From positions 17,648,686-17,712,685 of the forward strand of contig RSEF01000004.1 in assembly GCA_003993805.1 (NCBI GenBank): a stretch of 64,000 nt of DNA. The letters run 5' to 3'. Below are positions 47,277 to 60,555 of this stretch, one piece after another. A model generated the notes under the pieces. The model searched no databases. It saw nothing but the letters and a program-made list of their open reading frames with translations, and was not told the DNA's origin. The first letter of the stretch is position 1; the number at the start of each line of letters is the position of its first letter. The translations under genes were made by a program, and so were the position numbers. This DNA comes from Himantopus leucocephalus (Eukaryota; Chordata; Aves; Charadriiformes; Recurvirostridae).

Positions 47277-48689
47277 TCAGTTCACATAATACTTGTTAGT
47301 TTGGTCGGTAACTTTTGCTGATCCCACATTATTTCACGATCTGACTAGGGAAATAGCCTTTCTGGAACAGTAAATGATAAACTAAGCACGCTTAAATCAT
47401 AATATATTGTTATATGTCCCGAGAGGGGTGAGCTAAGCTAAAAGTGCCAACCTCTGATATTTCTAAGTACTTCAGTTCTTGACTTGACCACTTCTAATGC
47501 TATTAGTCGTCTTTTTTATACAACAGAGATTACAGTCATGGATTGTACCTGAGTGATAGAGCCAGTTTGGTTGCTAAGCCTTCTGTTAGAATTTGAGTAG
47601 GAAAAAATAACCAGAAATTGCTCTTCCCCCCTCCCTTCTGCATTCTGAGAACAGGTTGCAGTGTACAGGACTTGAGGCGAGGAGGCAACCTTGCAGCTGC
47701 GTGGGGCACGAGCGTCCCCTTGTAAATCAAATCCGCTCTGCATCTAGAATCAGTTGGAGAATGCTTTTGCTGAGCATTGTAGGATGGTAGGGCTTTTGGG
47801 ATGCATGTATGTTACTTGCTTAAAAAAATAATTCAAGTTCTTTGAAAGTTTCTTGGGTGAATATATTCTGTTTTATATTTCTGTGATAAATCAGTAGTTT
47901 GTTTATTTTGACTATAACATCTGACATGTTTGTATAAGTAATAAAGTTCTGCTTGGCTGATAGAGCACATTTTTAGACTTGAAATACCTTAGCGATGTTT
48001 CGGAGTGGCAAAGTGCTCTGGTCTGGGATTTTGTTCTCCCCTCCACTCTTCCTAACCCTAGCAAAACCTTCACATTTTTCTTTTTACTGAAATAATATCA
48101 ATTTTCTGGCTATTTCTGGTACTTGCCTCTCAGCTCCCATTCTCTGCCCCCTGACAGGGTGATTTTTCTGATTTTTCCTGCTGCCTTTGATTCACCTATT
48201 GTTCCAGCTTCCTGCAAGGCAAGAGGCATTCAATAGATAGTATTCTGGGAGGCATGAATTTCAAGCAGGTTTTCTTGAGTTATGTGCCTGAGGTTGCATT
48301 GCACAGGAAAGAACGTGGTATAAAGATATTGCTCTTGCTGTCCTTTCCCTCATGTAGGCAGATTTTTACTCCATGAAATCTCCAAATTGACAGGGTGTGA
48401 ATCGTGGGTTTTTTACGTGAAAGGCAAATGAAGGGTTTGGTCCAAGACAGCTCGCTGAAGAACTTCATTCTCACTGCCTTTTTTGCTCACTTGTTCTCTC
48501 CCCTTTTTGCTGCCGTGCAGTATGTTGGGAATAAACAAGAGGCTGCTTTGAGAGCTGAGCTGTGTGAGCAGCAGAGTGGCCAATGTCTGAGCGAATGAGT
48601 GCTTGAGTGGTCTGGCAGAGTGTCCCACCTCCGGAAAGAGCCGAAACCTACTAATTTAAATAACCAAAGATGTTATTTTGAGAGCCTGT
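47277..48689. other. single-copy sequence, no gene seen
   Basis: No recognised repeats. Short frames only (up to 75 codons). Confidence 0.5.
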
Positions 48690-48706
48690 NCCCCCCCCCC
48701 CCCCCC
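48690..48706. repeat. ambiguous base plus C16 homopolymer
   Basis: One N followed by sixteen C. The N marks an uncalled base at a hard homopolymer, so the real tract length is uncertain. Confidence 0.9.
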
Positions 48707-50073
48707 GCTGAGGATACCCCAGGGATGAGCATGCACTCAGCATCTCAAAATCAGTCACCTGTCTCGGAACAGCGTGATAAGCAGCACCAACTTTTTATAA
48801 GTCAGTAGCTGTGGCTCTTTACTTAATTGTGGGTTAATAACAATTAGCCATTTCAATCCACTGCTTAATTTGAACACTAGATTAATTTCCAGTTTAAAGC
48901 ACTGTTCAAAATCAACTTTATAATTAATTCTTTGGGTACTTCTGGGTAAAAAATAATATTGAGTGGTATAGCAGATTTTTTTCTAGGGATTAATGTTATC
49001 GCTGGTAAATGTCAGGCATACAGATGATGTTACAACCTACTTGCTTTCTTCAGACATGTGTGCTATTGATTGTTTCATCGATGACTGGTTCCTAGCTGAG
49101 TTTCATTATACTGCACAGCAGAGGGTTGTTTGTGTTTTGTTGGGTATGTTTGACCTGTGATTGCCCTATGATAAATAGTGGAGAAAGTTCTTTTAAGAAA
49201 AGAAAAAGCAGGAACTCCTGATATTAAAAATAATCATTTATTTTTGCCACTCTTCAGAAGAGTCTAGTGAATACGTATATGTGGCTCTGGTATGGCCTCG
49301 ATAAACCTGCATTGGATTAAAGACTGGATAAACTGGAAAGACTTAATTTTTTTAATCATTTTTAATAAATTAAGGACTTGATAAGAAGTAGATAGCATCA
49401 GACACTATTACTAATGGGGTACTGAGCCTTTTCTCTTGGTTCAGCTTGCCTGGCCACTAGCCTGATACAAAATGGTAGCACTTGTTGGTTCTTGTGTGCT
49501 CTCTGTACTGGGCAGCGCTCGCCGCACCCGTGTGTTCCCCAGGATCAAGTCCCTTTGCTCAGAACAAAGCAAATACGGTCTTGTGGACACGCTGTATGCT
49601 ACCTCTTCTCAGTACGGGCTCCTGATGCAAAGCTGGGCTACGGATGGAAAAGCTTGTATTGCTTGTGCCGGTACTCCCCTCCCGTTCTGCCTGCTTGTTT
49701 AGCAGTTACTGGACAGACACACATCTCTAACAGTCACGCAATTTTTAGAAGTGCAGATCTGCTTATAAAAGAAAATAAGTAGAGAAAATTGACTTGAACA
49801 TAATAATTTAAACCTCTACACTTACATTTTCTTCTAAGCAGCTCTGATAATGCTTACAGCAAGACAAATAAATCAGAAGTCTTTCTTTCATTTCAATAAG
49901 TTAAAAATATTATCAGTCTGGCAGTATTTTGAGTGATGCTGCATTATCTGACTTTTTACTTAAGTGGTGTTACAATGTCAGCAGAGTAGTTTTTAAAGAA
50001 TTTCTCTTTACAGCACTCCAGCCTCTCATCTTCAGGTGACATTATAGACCACTGAGCAAGAAATTCATCAATA

Positions 50074-50114
50074 TAAGTAGGTACCATTTTCTGAAAAGAT
50101 AGTACCTACACTTA
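50074..50114. repeat. 41-nt imperfect hairpin
   Basis: TAAGTAGGTAC (50074-50084) pairs with GTACCTACACTTA (50102-50114), leaving a 2-base bulge. Inside, TTTTC and GAAAA can extend the stem. Confidence 0.75.
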
Positions 50115-51429
50115 CCTTGAGAACTTTTAATCATTCATCTCCCACATTCAAACTTGCTATCACTTAATTAATCTTCCCAGTTTCACTGAAACCTCAACGG
50201 TTCCTGAGTAAATGCTGAAATAAGGGCAGCTTTGATGTTTGAAAACTGTAATGGAAGAAGGCGGGCGATGCTACTGACTTCAGAAAATATTTGAAAGGTC
50301 CCTCTCATGCGGCTGCGGCATTATGCAGCTCTCCCAAGGGGCTACTGCCGTATTACAATAGGAGAAGCCGGCACCGTTGTAACAGTGCTGCTCTGTGGGG
50401 AAAATGGGAGCAGCAATAGTTTAATTATCCCCTTGAGTCACAATTTAGAGGAATAGCTGCTGATATTAATGGGGACAGCAGTCCACAGGAGGACTGCTGC
50501 AGGCTCGTTCCCTCCCCTCTCACCTCCCCTCGTTCTTTATCATTTGAATTTGTACTGGAGCACCAGAATAACAGCGTCTCCTGCATGCATTGCTTTACCT
50601 TTTATTTGTTTTCATGTTTGTGGCTTTATTTGTGATTGTAGTGGTGTTTTTTTCCAATAGGTTCTCATGTAGCAAAGATATAAAAAGGATGACAGGTTGT
50701 AATGAAAGCCCATTGCATTTAATGCATTGACTTAAATCAGTCGTACTTTGCAGAATGTTGCTGCCATCCGGCACCATCGACAGTTTTCAGGAGGGGCACG
50801 TGGCAGTGCGGTGGCAGGGGTGGGCATCAGCCTGCGTTCCTGTGGCTGCGGCTGTCCCAGTGAGCTTGCACTTGGGGCCAGTTCAGCGCAGGACCATGCC
50901 ATCCTCTTGTCAAAGGGAGCTGTAGCTTTCAAACCCTCTCTAGCTGAATAAATACAGTTCTCTCTCTGCTGGAAGAGCAGAGCACAGGGTACGGGCTATA
51001 CCTATTCTGGGGGAAACATGGAAATCTTTTTTTTCCCCTGGACTCGCATGTGTATGTTGCCTCCAGCTCTTTAATGCTTAGCATGTTGAGCAGGTTCTGC
51101 ATTTGAATTTTGTTGTCCCACTCGTAACCTCTACTCTACTTTAATGTAGCTGTTAGGTGATTTCCCCAGCTTACCTGATCCAATACATAAAATACTTTTT
51201 ATTTTACACTTTTTCCTTTTGATGTAATAATTATTATACTTTAAAATTCTTGCTTAAGAAATAGTGATGACTTCTGGAGGCAAGTTAGAGTATGGACACT
51301 GTCCAGATGGGAGCTAAAGAAGGCCTGGTTAGCCAGCAATAATGAAACAGTTGGTGGTTCCCAAAGAATTATTTCTCCACTTGTTGGTGGAATGCTAATT
51401 CCTCTGATGTCATGTATAACAACACTCAC

Positions 51430-51507
51430 GCTGAACTACAAATTATCTGGGATGAATCCTCTATTTTTTTCTGCTTTTGAATTGCTTGTGCTGAACTACC
51501 AATTATC
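51430..51507. repeat. 18-mer direct repeat, exactly 60 bp apart
   Basis: GCTGAACTACAAATTATC at 51430-51447 and GCTGAACTACCAATTATC at 51490-51507 differ at one base. The sequences between and around them are not similar. Confidence 0.85.
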
Positions 51508-53589
51508 AAAGGGGGGGAAAAAAAAGATTTACCTTTCTCCTGGATTGTATACTGGAGCACAGCATCATTTCTGATGTGAAAATGTCATTTTACCGTATCT
51601 CCTGGAGCACTTGGTCTTCTGGGGAAATAAATGAATTCACTAATTCCATCTTGCTTCAGAGGGCAGCTTATAGACTCAGGTCTTCAAAGCAGTATGAAGA
51701 GCTGGCAGAGGCTGCTGTAGTTGAGCCCCTTACACCTGTGCTGTTGTATCTGCCCCTTGTTCCTCTCTGGAATTGTACAACCTGAGAACTGTAGAAATTT
51801 GCTGTTGCAACAATCAGTTGCGCATCAGTTGCCGGTCTGTTATTAAAATAACTCACCAACTTAGCTGGTTTTGAAGTTCACTCTTCTCAACCTCCTACGA
51901 CCTTGGGTTTCAATCTATAATGTGAAGCACCCTAATTGGTTTCAGTTTTGTTGTAGTATTTTTCTTTGGTTACTTTGTTCCCACAGCTGGGCAATTAATA
52001 TCTCCTTGGAGACTGCTGTGGTTGTTTTATGTGACCCATTGTGGGTTCCCTTTGTAATTTGTCTTACCTTTAGTCGAAAAATCCCTAATCACCAAGAGTA
52101 TAGGTAATATATAAATCATTAAATGAAATCAATGAGAACATCTAATAAAATCAAAGAACTCATTAGAGTATTGAAGATGAAGTGAGGCTCCATGCAGTCT
52201 TGCAGGGAGATTAACAGGAGGTGGGATCCAAAGAGAAAATTTGCAGTCTCTGTCAGTCCTTTGACTGGAAGGCACCTGGAGGATCTGGGTTTTGCTTCTG
52301 ACAAGTCTCTAATATTCTTTCTTCTGTTCGAAACACAGCTGTGTTCATCGTGTCACTACAACTCATTTAGGAGCAGCAGAGCCTCAGCCCAGCAGAAGTG
52401 TACAGGAGGTGCGCACAGGCCATCTTCTTGAACTCAGAGAGGTGCAAAAGTTGACCTTATAAAGTAGTTTAACGAGTCCATCTGCTATCCAGGTCTCTTG
52501 CAGTATTGCAGTTCTGCTCAGTTTGTATGTTTTTGGCGTTTCCAGTCACGTGGATAATAAATGTGTTAAATGAGACAGTGATCTGACTAAAAAAAGAAAA
52601 AGCGTGTTTAATCCAAATTATCCTCAGATCAAGTTGATTGACCTAGTGTAGGTACTGGTATGAAACTGAATGCTGTTTTAGGGGTGTTTTTTTAATAAAC
52701 TTGACACAAGTCATTTCTAGGCACCTTGTTTCTTATTCAGAAGTCATCTGTAAACCTCTGAACATAATCCTTAAACCCTCACACAAAAATACCAATTAAA
52801 AAAAGATCATGCTTTACTAAAACGTAGAGGAAACATTTTCTTTTTTTTTTTAATTGGCTTGTTGTGAGGAGTTGTATTCTTGTCCCGTTTTCTTTAATCT
52901 GGTTTGCCTATTCCTAAATTCAGTTCTTAATTTTGAAATTTACTCACTCATATTTATTCCTGAACTCAAAGGGGCTATTTGTAAGTGCATAATCTTATTT
53001 TGTAAGCATTCTGCATTTTGATGTTATGATTTGGGTGCACAAAAGAGTTCAAAGGCTTTGCTTACACTTAATCTAATTATTTTTTCCCTCATATTAGGGG
53101 TGATTAGAAGTAACACTGCAAATGACGATGACACCCCATTGGTATAAAATCAGGGTAGAGGAAAAAAACAGAATCAAACCCTTCTTTTAAGGGATAGTGC
53201 TCTGTCCCTTTCCTTAGTCTACATTTTTGATTAGTGTATTCACAGTCGTCTCGTGTTTCCGTGCAGCTTGAGCTTGGATATCTGCCAAACTCAAACTGAA
53301 CTGCTTTTGGCTTTGGGAAAATGTAAAGCGAGCGTACGCATTCATTAAAACAGAACAGCCTTTCCTTGGGGAGAGATGGACCTGGACTGCGCAGTGTTAA
53401 ATGTCTGACCTGAATAGATGTGAATGTCGAGTCTACTCCATGTTCACCTCAAGTCAAAAGTTTAATGCAAGGTGATGCCATTTATAGATATTTTTTTAAT
53501 TGAATCACTATTGTATATAGCTGTCGTTATGCACATGGGTAGCATATCCTTGACATGACACTGTATATAAAAGAACATTTTTAGGGAGG

Positions 53590-53960
53590 AATATTTGGAG
53601 TCCTTTGAGAGGGAGCAGCAAGAGCGGGGCTGTTCCACCAAGGCAGGCAATCCAGGAGCCAAGGGTGATCATGCATGCAGAGGGGCAGCGACCTTGCCAA
53701 CAAGGGCGCAGTCCCACAGCACCAAGCCAGGCGAGCGGAACAGGGGTGGGGATGGTGATCATTACAGAAATGAGAAGTGACGAGTCAGGTCCAAGGTCAG
53801 TCTGGGAAGTCCAGTCGACAAGGCAAGAACAGCAAAGGACAGAGCTGAGTAGTCTTCAAACTGCACAGCTTGGGTGAGGACTGATGTAGATGCCTCATGT
53901 AAAGCTGCTCAAGGTGGTCAAGGATTACCGGTACCCTCAGGACCATGAAGCTTAGTTTCA
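53590..53960. other. unclassified GC-richer, repeat-like segment
   Basis: Contains recurring GTCCAAGGTCAG, GAAGTCCAGTC and GACAAGGCAAGAACAGC elements, unlike the flanks in composition. It may be a decayed transposon or LTR piece. I could not name a family. Confidence 0.25.
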
Positions 53961-56644
53961 GGCAGGGAAAATGCCAAGGAATTTCTTGGCTTCATTGAAT
54001 GTGTTGGTAGAAGTTCTACCTTCTCTAAGAAAAATGTGTTAGAAAGTGTTTTGGCTTTTTCTGTAAGCTTAATCTGATGGCAGCTGCATGCAAGAAAGTA
54101 GGAGTCATTGGTCACCTAGCACTTGATCAATTATATTATCCTTTAATGGAGGTAAAATAAATATTCTAGGTGAGGTAAAATCCAGTAGGTGTCACTAACA
54201 CAAGAAAATGAGAGAGAGCAAACTGTGAGGTTTTATTATGCTAACGTATGCCATGAAAGGCTGCAGTGTTTTTTAGCTGGTGGTGGTCTCAAGAGAGAAT
54301 TTTGTGATGCATGTGAGTCGGGCATTCATGTGTGTATAACATGGTGGGAACCAAAGAGAACAATATCATAAAAAAAACCCCAGCAGGGTAGGTTATTAAG
54401 AGAATATTGAGATGAGAAAATCTTGCAGATGTGCACTGGAAAACAGGAAGAAATGGCCTTTGCCTTTCAACTTTCTGAGTTGCCCCACGCCAATCTCTGA
54501 GCTTGGGGAAAGCCATTGATATCCATGTGGGAACTCCTCTGCAATACATTCTTCTTGCAGCGCGGTGTGGCTTGGTGCTAGCACACGCACTGTCTGTGCT
54601 TTTCATAGGAGGGAAGGAAGAGGCTGTTTTTATTTTCTTTTTAAAAGCCTTCATGAAGGGTTATATGTTCTGGTGGGGAAGGATGCTTTCATCCCCGGAG
54701 CAAATGGCCCGTGCATATGTTGGTGGGGTTTTTTTTACCTCGTGTGCAGGAACAGTTTTTAATGAATTCAGTATGACGGTTTGTGTGATGGAGTTTTAAT
54801 GCAACTGCAGTGCTCTGCAGTATAAAAGGCTTGAGCTGCACTTTGTTTTCTTTGCTCAGCAGAGCACTGTTTTGGCGGGAGATGGGGATATATGACACAC
54901 AGTGATGAGGAGGAAGAATTACCAGGTATGCTGCCTCATGCGAATTCTGCTCCAGAGTTTCTTTAACAATTGCCAGGGAAAAATGTTTCAAGTGCTACAG
55001 CTGATTTCATGGGTGTGAATGAAACCAGGAAGCTTCGCCATGCGAAGCCAGAGCCTGAACTGGTGAAGTTGCAGGAAAAAATTACTGGCAGAGCCTCTGT
55101 TTAGAATGAGTCTTCAGAGGAGGATGTGAGGAACATGGGCTGGAGATCCATCATCGCCTCACTTCATACGCTTGTCATCTGCTCCCTGTTGTGCTGTGTG
55201 TGTGGCAGTAATAGAGGGGCTACGAGGGCTCTCTTCTGATCCATGTCCTGGGGTAGCCAGCTGGAATCCGTTTGGTGTTGGTTAACATCAAAGAGCTAAT
55301 GTGTGGGGCTGTAGTACTGGTACTCACAAGAAATACTTGTGGCAATTGATTGATAGTACACTTAATAAATGATAGGATAAATAAAATGAACACACATGAT
55401 ATGGTAGCCCAGTTTGAGACAGCTTAAATACCATTCAAAGCAAGCTCTGATTTCTGCAGTACAGATCAACATCCCAGCAGCACGTATCCTGATTTGCATC
55501 ATCTTCAACTATGGATTATCAATTCAGTGTGTATCTGCCTCCTGCAGCAAATGCTACTTTCTGTTGCATTTTCCCTAAAATGGAGTGACTGTCATGTCCT
55601 CCCTGAATATTGGCCGCTCTGTAGGTGTTTCCCAACTTTTCCCAGTAAACTGGTGTGAAGGTAGCCAAAATACAGATCAACCAGACCAGTAGGTACTGAT
55701 GGGGATTATAAGGAAGATGTATCCATTGGATAGTCTTTGTTCTTGGGGAAAGTATGTAAGCCTGGAGATGGTGTACTGGTGTTCTGCCTGCTCTTACTTT
55801 TCTGGGGGCAATTTTGAACAGTTATGGATCTGAAATGCTCATCATACCTGCTGCCATTCTGTACATCTATTGTGTGTGGGTTCAAGGTGTCTCCTTTTCA
55901 GTGCTGCAGTTCCCCACACCAGACAGTGCTTTAGTGCTTTAGAAATGACATCATTTAACCTTCTGTCAGTTTGTCTTTGTTAGAGAGCTGTAAATCCTGG
56001 GCTCTCCTTGGGGTTCTCTTGATAGATTCCACATTCTCTTGCTTTAAGCCAAATGGTGCTCTGTTCTACCAGTGAAACATCGAAACATCACTGAAGTCAA
56101 TAGCATTATGCTTGCTTTCTTTTTTATGCATATCTGAAATTCCCTACAGGCAAAAGAGAAGAGGAGATGCTGTGCCCTGTGGTTCATAGCTGAATAAAAG
56201 CTGCTGCTTTGGATCTGCGATGGCTCATCTCCAAAACAGAGTAAAATTGAAGGACAGAAAAGAATAGGCAGATAATACATGTTTTAAGCATATCTCACAT
56301 AATTTCTACCTTTTTCTTCACATGTTGCTTTTCCTTTTGACCTCAGATGAACGTATTTCTTAGCTGGACAGGGTAAAAAGTGTTTCTTTATCTTGAACGC
56401 AGCTTATGAACATCCCACAGCTTTTACTTTAAAGAAATTACTGAATCAAGGCCACTTAAAGTGAGTTATTCAAACATGCCCATTTCAACACCTTTAATGA
56501 AACTACCTACTTAGACCTTATCAGTACCATATTAGAGAGCTGCAATGCAGCACTGAGAAACGTGGTCAATATTTCTATGGTTTTTAGAAACTACTTGAAA
56601 ATTTTGGGGCACAACTCCAGCTGATCTGCAGAGGGGGATCTCTG

Positions 56645-56690
56645 TACTACTATAGACTAGTATAGAGTAGTACTATTCTACTACTATAGA
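56645..56690. repeat. direct plus inverted repeat cluster
   Basis: TACTACTATAGA occurs at 56645-56656 and 56679-56690. Between them lies TATAGAGTAGTA (56661-56672), the inverted form with a two-base insertion, so either flanking copy can pair with the middle one. Confidence 0.8.
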
Positions 56691-57003
56691 AACTCCCAAA
56701 ATCTCACTAGACCAAGTTCTACATTTAAAACAGGATATCAGGTAATAACCCAGCCTTTAGAAAAGGTACTAACGTATCCCTTTTTCAGCAAAGTTCAGAA
56801 GACCTTCTTGGAGGTGCTGCTGGTTGTGTAGCTATTCCCAGACAGCAATGAGAGTGCTTATTGGGTCGACTGTCCTAGTTGGTCTAAGTGTGACAGGCCA
56901 ACTGGAGTCACTGAGACTAAGAAACCTTTAAAATACTCCAGGATCTCTTTATCATGTTCCAATAAATATATTTCCTTTTAGTTTATAGCTAGCTGCCTAC
57001 CTT

Positions 57004-57098
57004 TAAAAAAAACAAAACCCAACAAAACAAAACCACACACCACCCCCACCAAAAAAAACCCAACCCAAACCCCAACCAAATAAAACAAAAACAAACTG
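57004..57098. repeat. A/C-only tract; minus strand can form a long-loop G-quadruplex
   Basis: About 95 bases that are almost only A and C on the plus strand. C runs lie at 57043-57047, 57059-57061, 57064-57066 and 57070-57073. On the minus strand these are four G runs of 3 to 5 with loops of 3, 2 and 11 bases. Confidence 0.8.
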
Positions 57099-59710
57099 AA
57101 AATGCCACCACTGAGAATAGTGTTTGGAAAAGTTAAATTCTTCATGAAGTAGAAGATTGTCAAGATGTTTCACAAACCCCCTTTTCTATAGTTTTTGTGG
57201 GGTTTTTTTAGTTCTTGGCTACCTGAGATGAAAGTATTTCCAATATCAAGCCATTTAATTTTCTTGTGATGTAGGATGGATTTTGAACCTGTATTGTGGA
57301 TGCTGAGTCCTCAACCTTTTTCTCAGCTCAAGCAGCAAAGAAAGATGTCTGCGTACTACCTACAATAATTCTTCTCTAATGTCAAGTATGTGTGAAAGAT
57401 GGGTGAAGACCCATGTAGCATTAGGCACAGGCATCACCAGGGAAAATGAGCCTGTTGTTTCTAATGAGCTAGAAGGAATTGCTCTGAAAGCAAATCCAGC
57501 TCAGCCCGTGGGCCGGCAAGCTGCTAGTGGTGGGAAAGGCTAAAAACCAAGCAAACCAACAGAAACCCTGAGGCAGTTACACGGGGGTGTTCCTCACAGT
57601 CCTGCCGGGTCATGGTGACTCTGCTGTACCTGTCACCTGGGAAGCCCAAACATTTTATCATCCAGTGAAGCACCGCTACTCTGAAACAAATAAACATGAA
57701 GTGAGTTCCTAGCTTTCTCTTCTCTGTTTTATTCCAGATCAGGTTTGTCTATATACAGTCTGCATGAAATGAGGAAACTTAGATAATATAGTTTAGAAGT
57801 GTCAATTGTTCTGTCACCTTCCTTTTTCCAAAGGGATCTCTTTGAGGTGTTATCCTTTAGAAAAGGTGAGGTTCTGTCTTTTCATTATATGTTTGATATT
57901 ACAAGGGAAATTTGAGGTTAACTAAATAACGGACATCATAATGCATCATGAAGAATAGAAGTAAGAGGTGAAACCATACATTGTGTGTGATTAGCATGCA
58001 GCAGAGAAGCAATGAGCTTTACTGGGTTACTCTAATTGTGTGCAAGTTTAATCATATCTTTGATACCCCTGAACAATAGCAGTGAATAACTGCTGTCCTT
58101 TTTGTTCCACTGGACTCTATAGTTGACAGAGTTTTAGTATTATAGCCTTCATACTGAAGGGAAATCAATATCTGAAGAGAAAGTGCTGAGTGTATTCTGT
58201 TAAGGCTGGCTCTAGCTTTGATCAAAGAAGATCCCTAATTATTAGCAAAGCCTACTATTAAAAATAAGGTTTATTCTCTATAATTAAGGTTTTCATTTTC
58301 CTTGTCTTAATAGGTAAAACAGATTTTTTTTTTCCCCTCCAATGCGGGACTCTGAACTTCCTGTAATTATTTAACAGTGGGAATCGGTCTCCAGCAATAG
58401 ATCAGGAAATATCCTGGGACACCTAGTTAGTCCCTCAGCAATGGGTAGTTTGTGAGGAGGAAATAACATGCTGATTTGCAGTTATAATTGAGGAAAATTG
58501 CTCGAGAGGATTCTGACAGTACAGAAAATAGGCCAATTAGTTACCCAGCTCTGATCCTCCTATGATTCATGATTGCTTCCATTTAATTTTGCTGTCATTT
58601 ATGAAGCAAGGTTAAGAATAGATTAGCTTCTTTTAGCCACCTCTTAGCTTATTCCTGCCTGAATCTTGGGGAGGTATGTACATAGGGGAGTGTGGGATAG
58701 TTGTATTGTGGGGTTGGGTTTTTTTAACATGATTGTGTGACTTGAGTCTGAAAATCAAAATTTCTCAATGTTGCATTTAGCACTTATTCATCATGGAGCT
58801 ATAGATGATGATTAAAACCTTCGCACACAAACTTTTCTTCTTTTTTTTTTCCAAAGATAAAACGTACCCTACCAGTAAGTTAATAACACTTTCATGCTAT
58901 TACCTTACAGCACTCTACAATAATCAATATTAAATAAAAAGAACTTGAAGAAAAAAAAAATCACAGCTCAGTAAATCAGCCAAGGGGAAGATTGTACAGC
59001 TCACCCTTGAGCAGTACCTAACGGCAACGATGCAAATGTGGAGACTTTAAAATGCCAGTGAAGCCACCCAGAAGGCAGCCCAAGGATATCCCTCCTCCTG
59101 AAATCCTGGTCTGTGCCTCCCCGGTGGCTCTGTCCCATCATCTCTTCAGTGCAGGGATTTTATTTGCCCCAACCCATTTCCAAAATCCTGAGAACAGGCC
59201 CAAGCAGGGCTAACACTGCCTTTTGCAGCCCAATTTGGACTCGGGTATAACCCTGTAGCTGCTCGATAGCGCCCTTGCTCTATTGATCATCAGCTGCTTC
59301 TAGCTGTCTCTTGGCTTACTTCTGCTTTCCACCGCAGGGGCTTGTTTTTATCCCTACGGGAGAGGAGCATGGAAAGATAGGCCAAACATTTGCAGGTTTC
59401 TGTTTCTCTTGTAAGTGTGGTGGGCCTGGCTGAACAGTGTCTCTGCTGGCATCAGCAGTAGTGCTGGTCTGAGGCTGAAATCCTTCTGAACCCTGCTTGG
59501 CATCCCACAGGTATCTCGTTAGCCAGGTATTGCCCTTATCCAGAAGCTAAATCTGTAACTGGGGCCTATCTTAGATGTCACCTCTTCCAAAACTGTATAT
59601 TATTCATCGCTTGATAGATGCGTTGTCATTCTTAAGCACACAACAGCTGGAATTGTTGCTACCTCATTTATGTCATGAATTTTTTTAATCAAAATTAGAC
59701 ATCTCCTAAG
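57099..59710. other. single-copy sequence, no gene seen
   Basis: A T10 tract lies at 58324-58333 and A-rich runs near 58951. No repeats or credible coding frames were recognised; the frame left of 59711 ends at a TAA. Confidence 0.5.
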
Positions 59711-59775
59711 GAGAAGAATCTCTGACTCTGACAACTCTGACTATTTCCAGTAGACAAAACAGCACTGTCACAATA

Positions 59776-60360
59776 ATGGTTTCGTTACAGGAATCAAATG
59801 TATCAGAACAACCAAGCCATCTTCTCTCTTTCTACTTTTCAAGTCTGCATGGCACAGTGAATGTACAAATGTCAAGCAGTATGCTCCTCCCTGTGAACGC
59901 TGGCCAGGCAGATAGACAGAAGGGATGTTTATACACTATGTTCAATAACTCTGTCTGTGATGCATGTCTCACGTGCAAAAAAAACCCCACTTGCAAACAA
60001 ATGCAAAAGCAAAGGCAGTATCTCAAAAAGCACAATGTTTGTTTGTTTTTCTTCTGTAAATACAGCGCATGCTGCCTTTTTGCAGGGAGTCAGGCTTACT
60101 TAGGATGTTTGCCACTGCACAGGATAGACAGGAGACTACTAAACTGGCAGAACCTGTATTTTATACCCCTGGCAGATAAAATGCATTGTCTTGTTCTGTG
60201 TAGCAACACAAATCACTTGCATGCACAGGCAGTTGGTCTTAAATTTCAAGAGCGCTCAAGAGTTGTATTGTTAGTATACAGAGAGAGGCGCGTGTGCGTG
60301 TTTTTCTGTGGGGGTGAAAAAAAGATTCTTGTTTTTGAGTATGCACATTTTAGCTACTAA
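59776..60360 (+). other. 194-codon open frame of unknown status
   Basis: The longest frame in the window that no repeat explains. The frame is open about 20 codons upstream of this ATG. The product would be Cys-rich, with SVCDACLTCKKNPTC in the middle, a hydrophobic run after it, and a basic, hydrophobic C-terminus. No domain was recognised. An AATAAA signal lies at 60550-60555, 190 bases after the stop. No splice sites or promoter were established. It may be chance, a young lineage-specific gene or an exon of a noncoding RNA. Confidence 0.12.
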
Positions 60361-60549
60361 TTTCAGATGGCTGTAGTTGTGTGAAGCCACTGTGATGCGT
60401 AGAAAAGGTTTCAGTGCAAACTGAGCCAGACTTTCCACATACTCATCTCAAACGCCCTTTTCCCAGGAACTCACAGGAGTGGTGTCCCCCTCTTCACGAG
60501 CAATGTAGACTGGGAGTGGGCAGATGCAAATAAACGTGCTTGTGTACAT

Positions 60550-60555
60550 AATAAA
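60550..60555 (+). terminator. AATAAA downstream of the open frame
   Basis: A canonical polyadenylation hexamer followed by A-rich sequence. Such hexamers are common in AT-rich DNA, and its position after the open frame at 59776-60360 is the only reason to list it. Confidence 0.15.

Larger units (their letters stand above)
48707..57003. other. single-copy sequence with small inverted and direct repeats
   Basis: Includes the hairpin at 50074-50114, the paired 18-mers at 51430 and 51490, a T11 at 52841-52851, a GC-richer unclassified segment at 53590-53960 and an inverted/direct repeat cluster at 56645-56690. Frames up to 121 codons (minus, 54289-54654) show no domains. No gene recognised. Confidence 0.5.

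Noticed and set aside
56978..57163. Minus-strand frame rich in Gly, Val and Phe
   Set aside because: It translates the A/C-only low-complexity tract.
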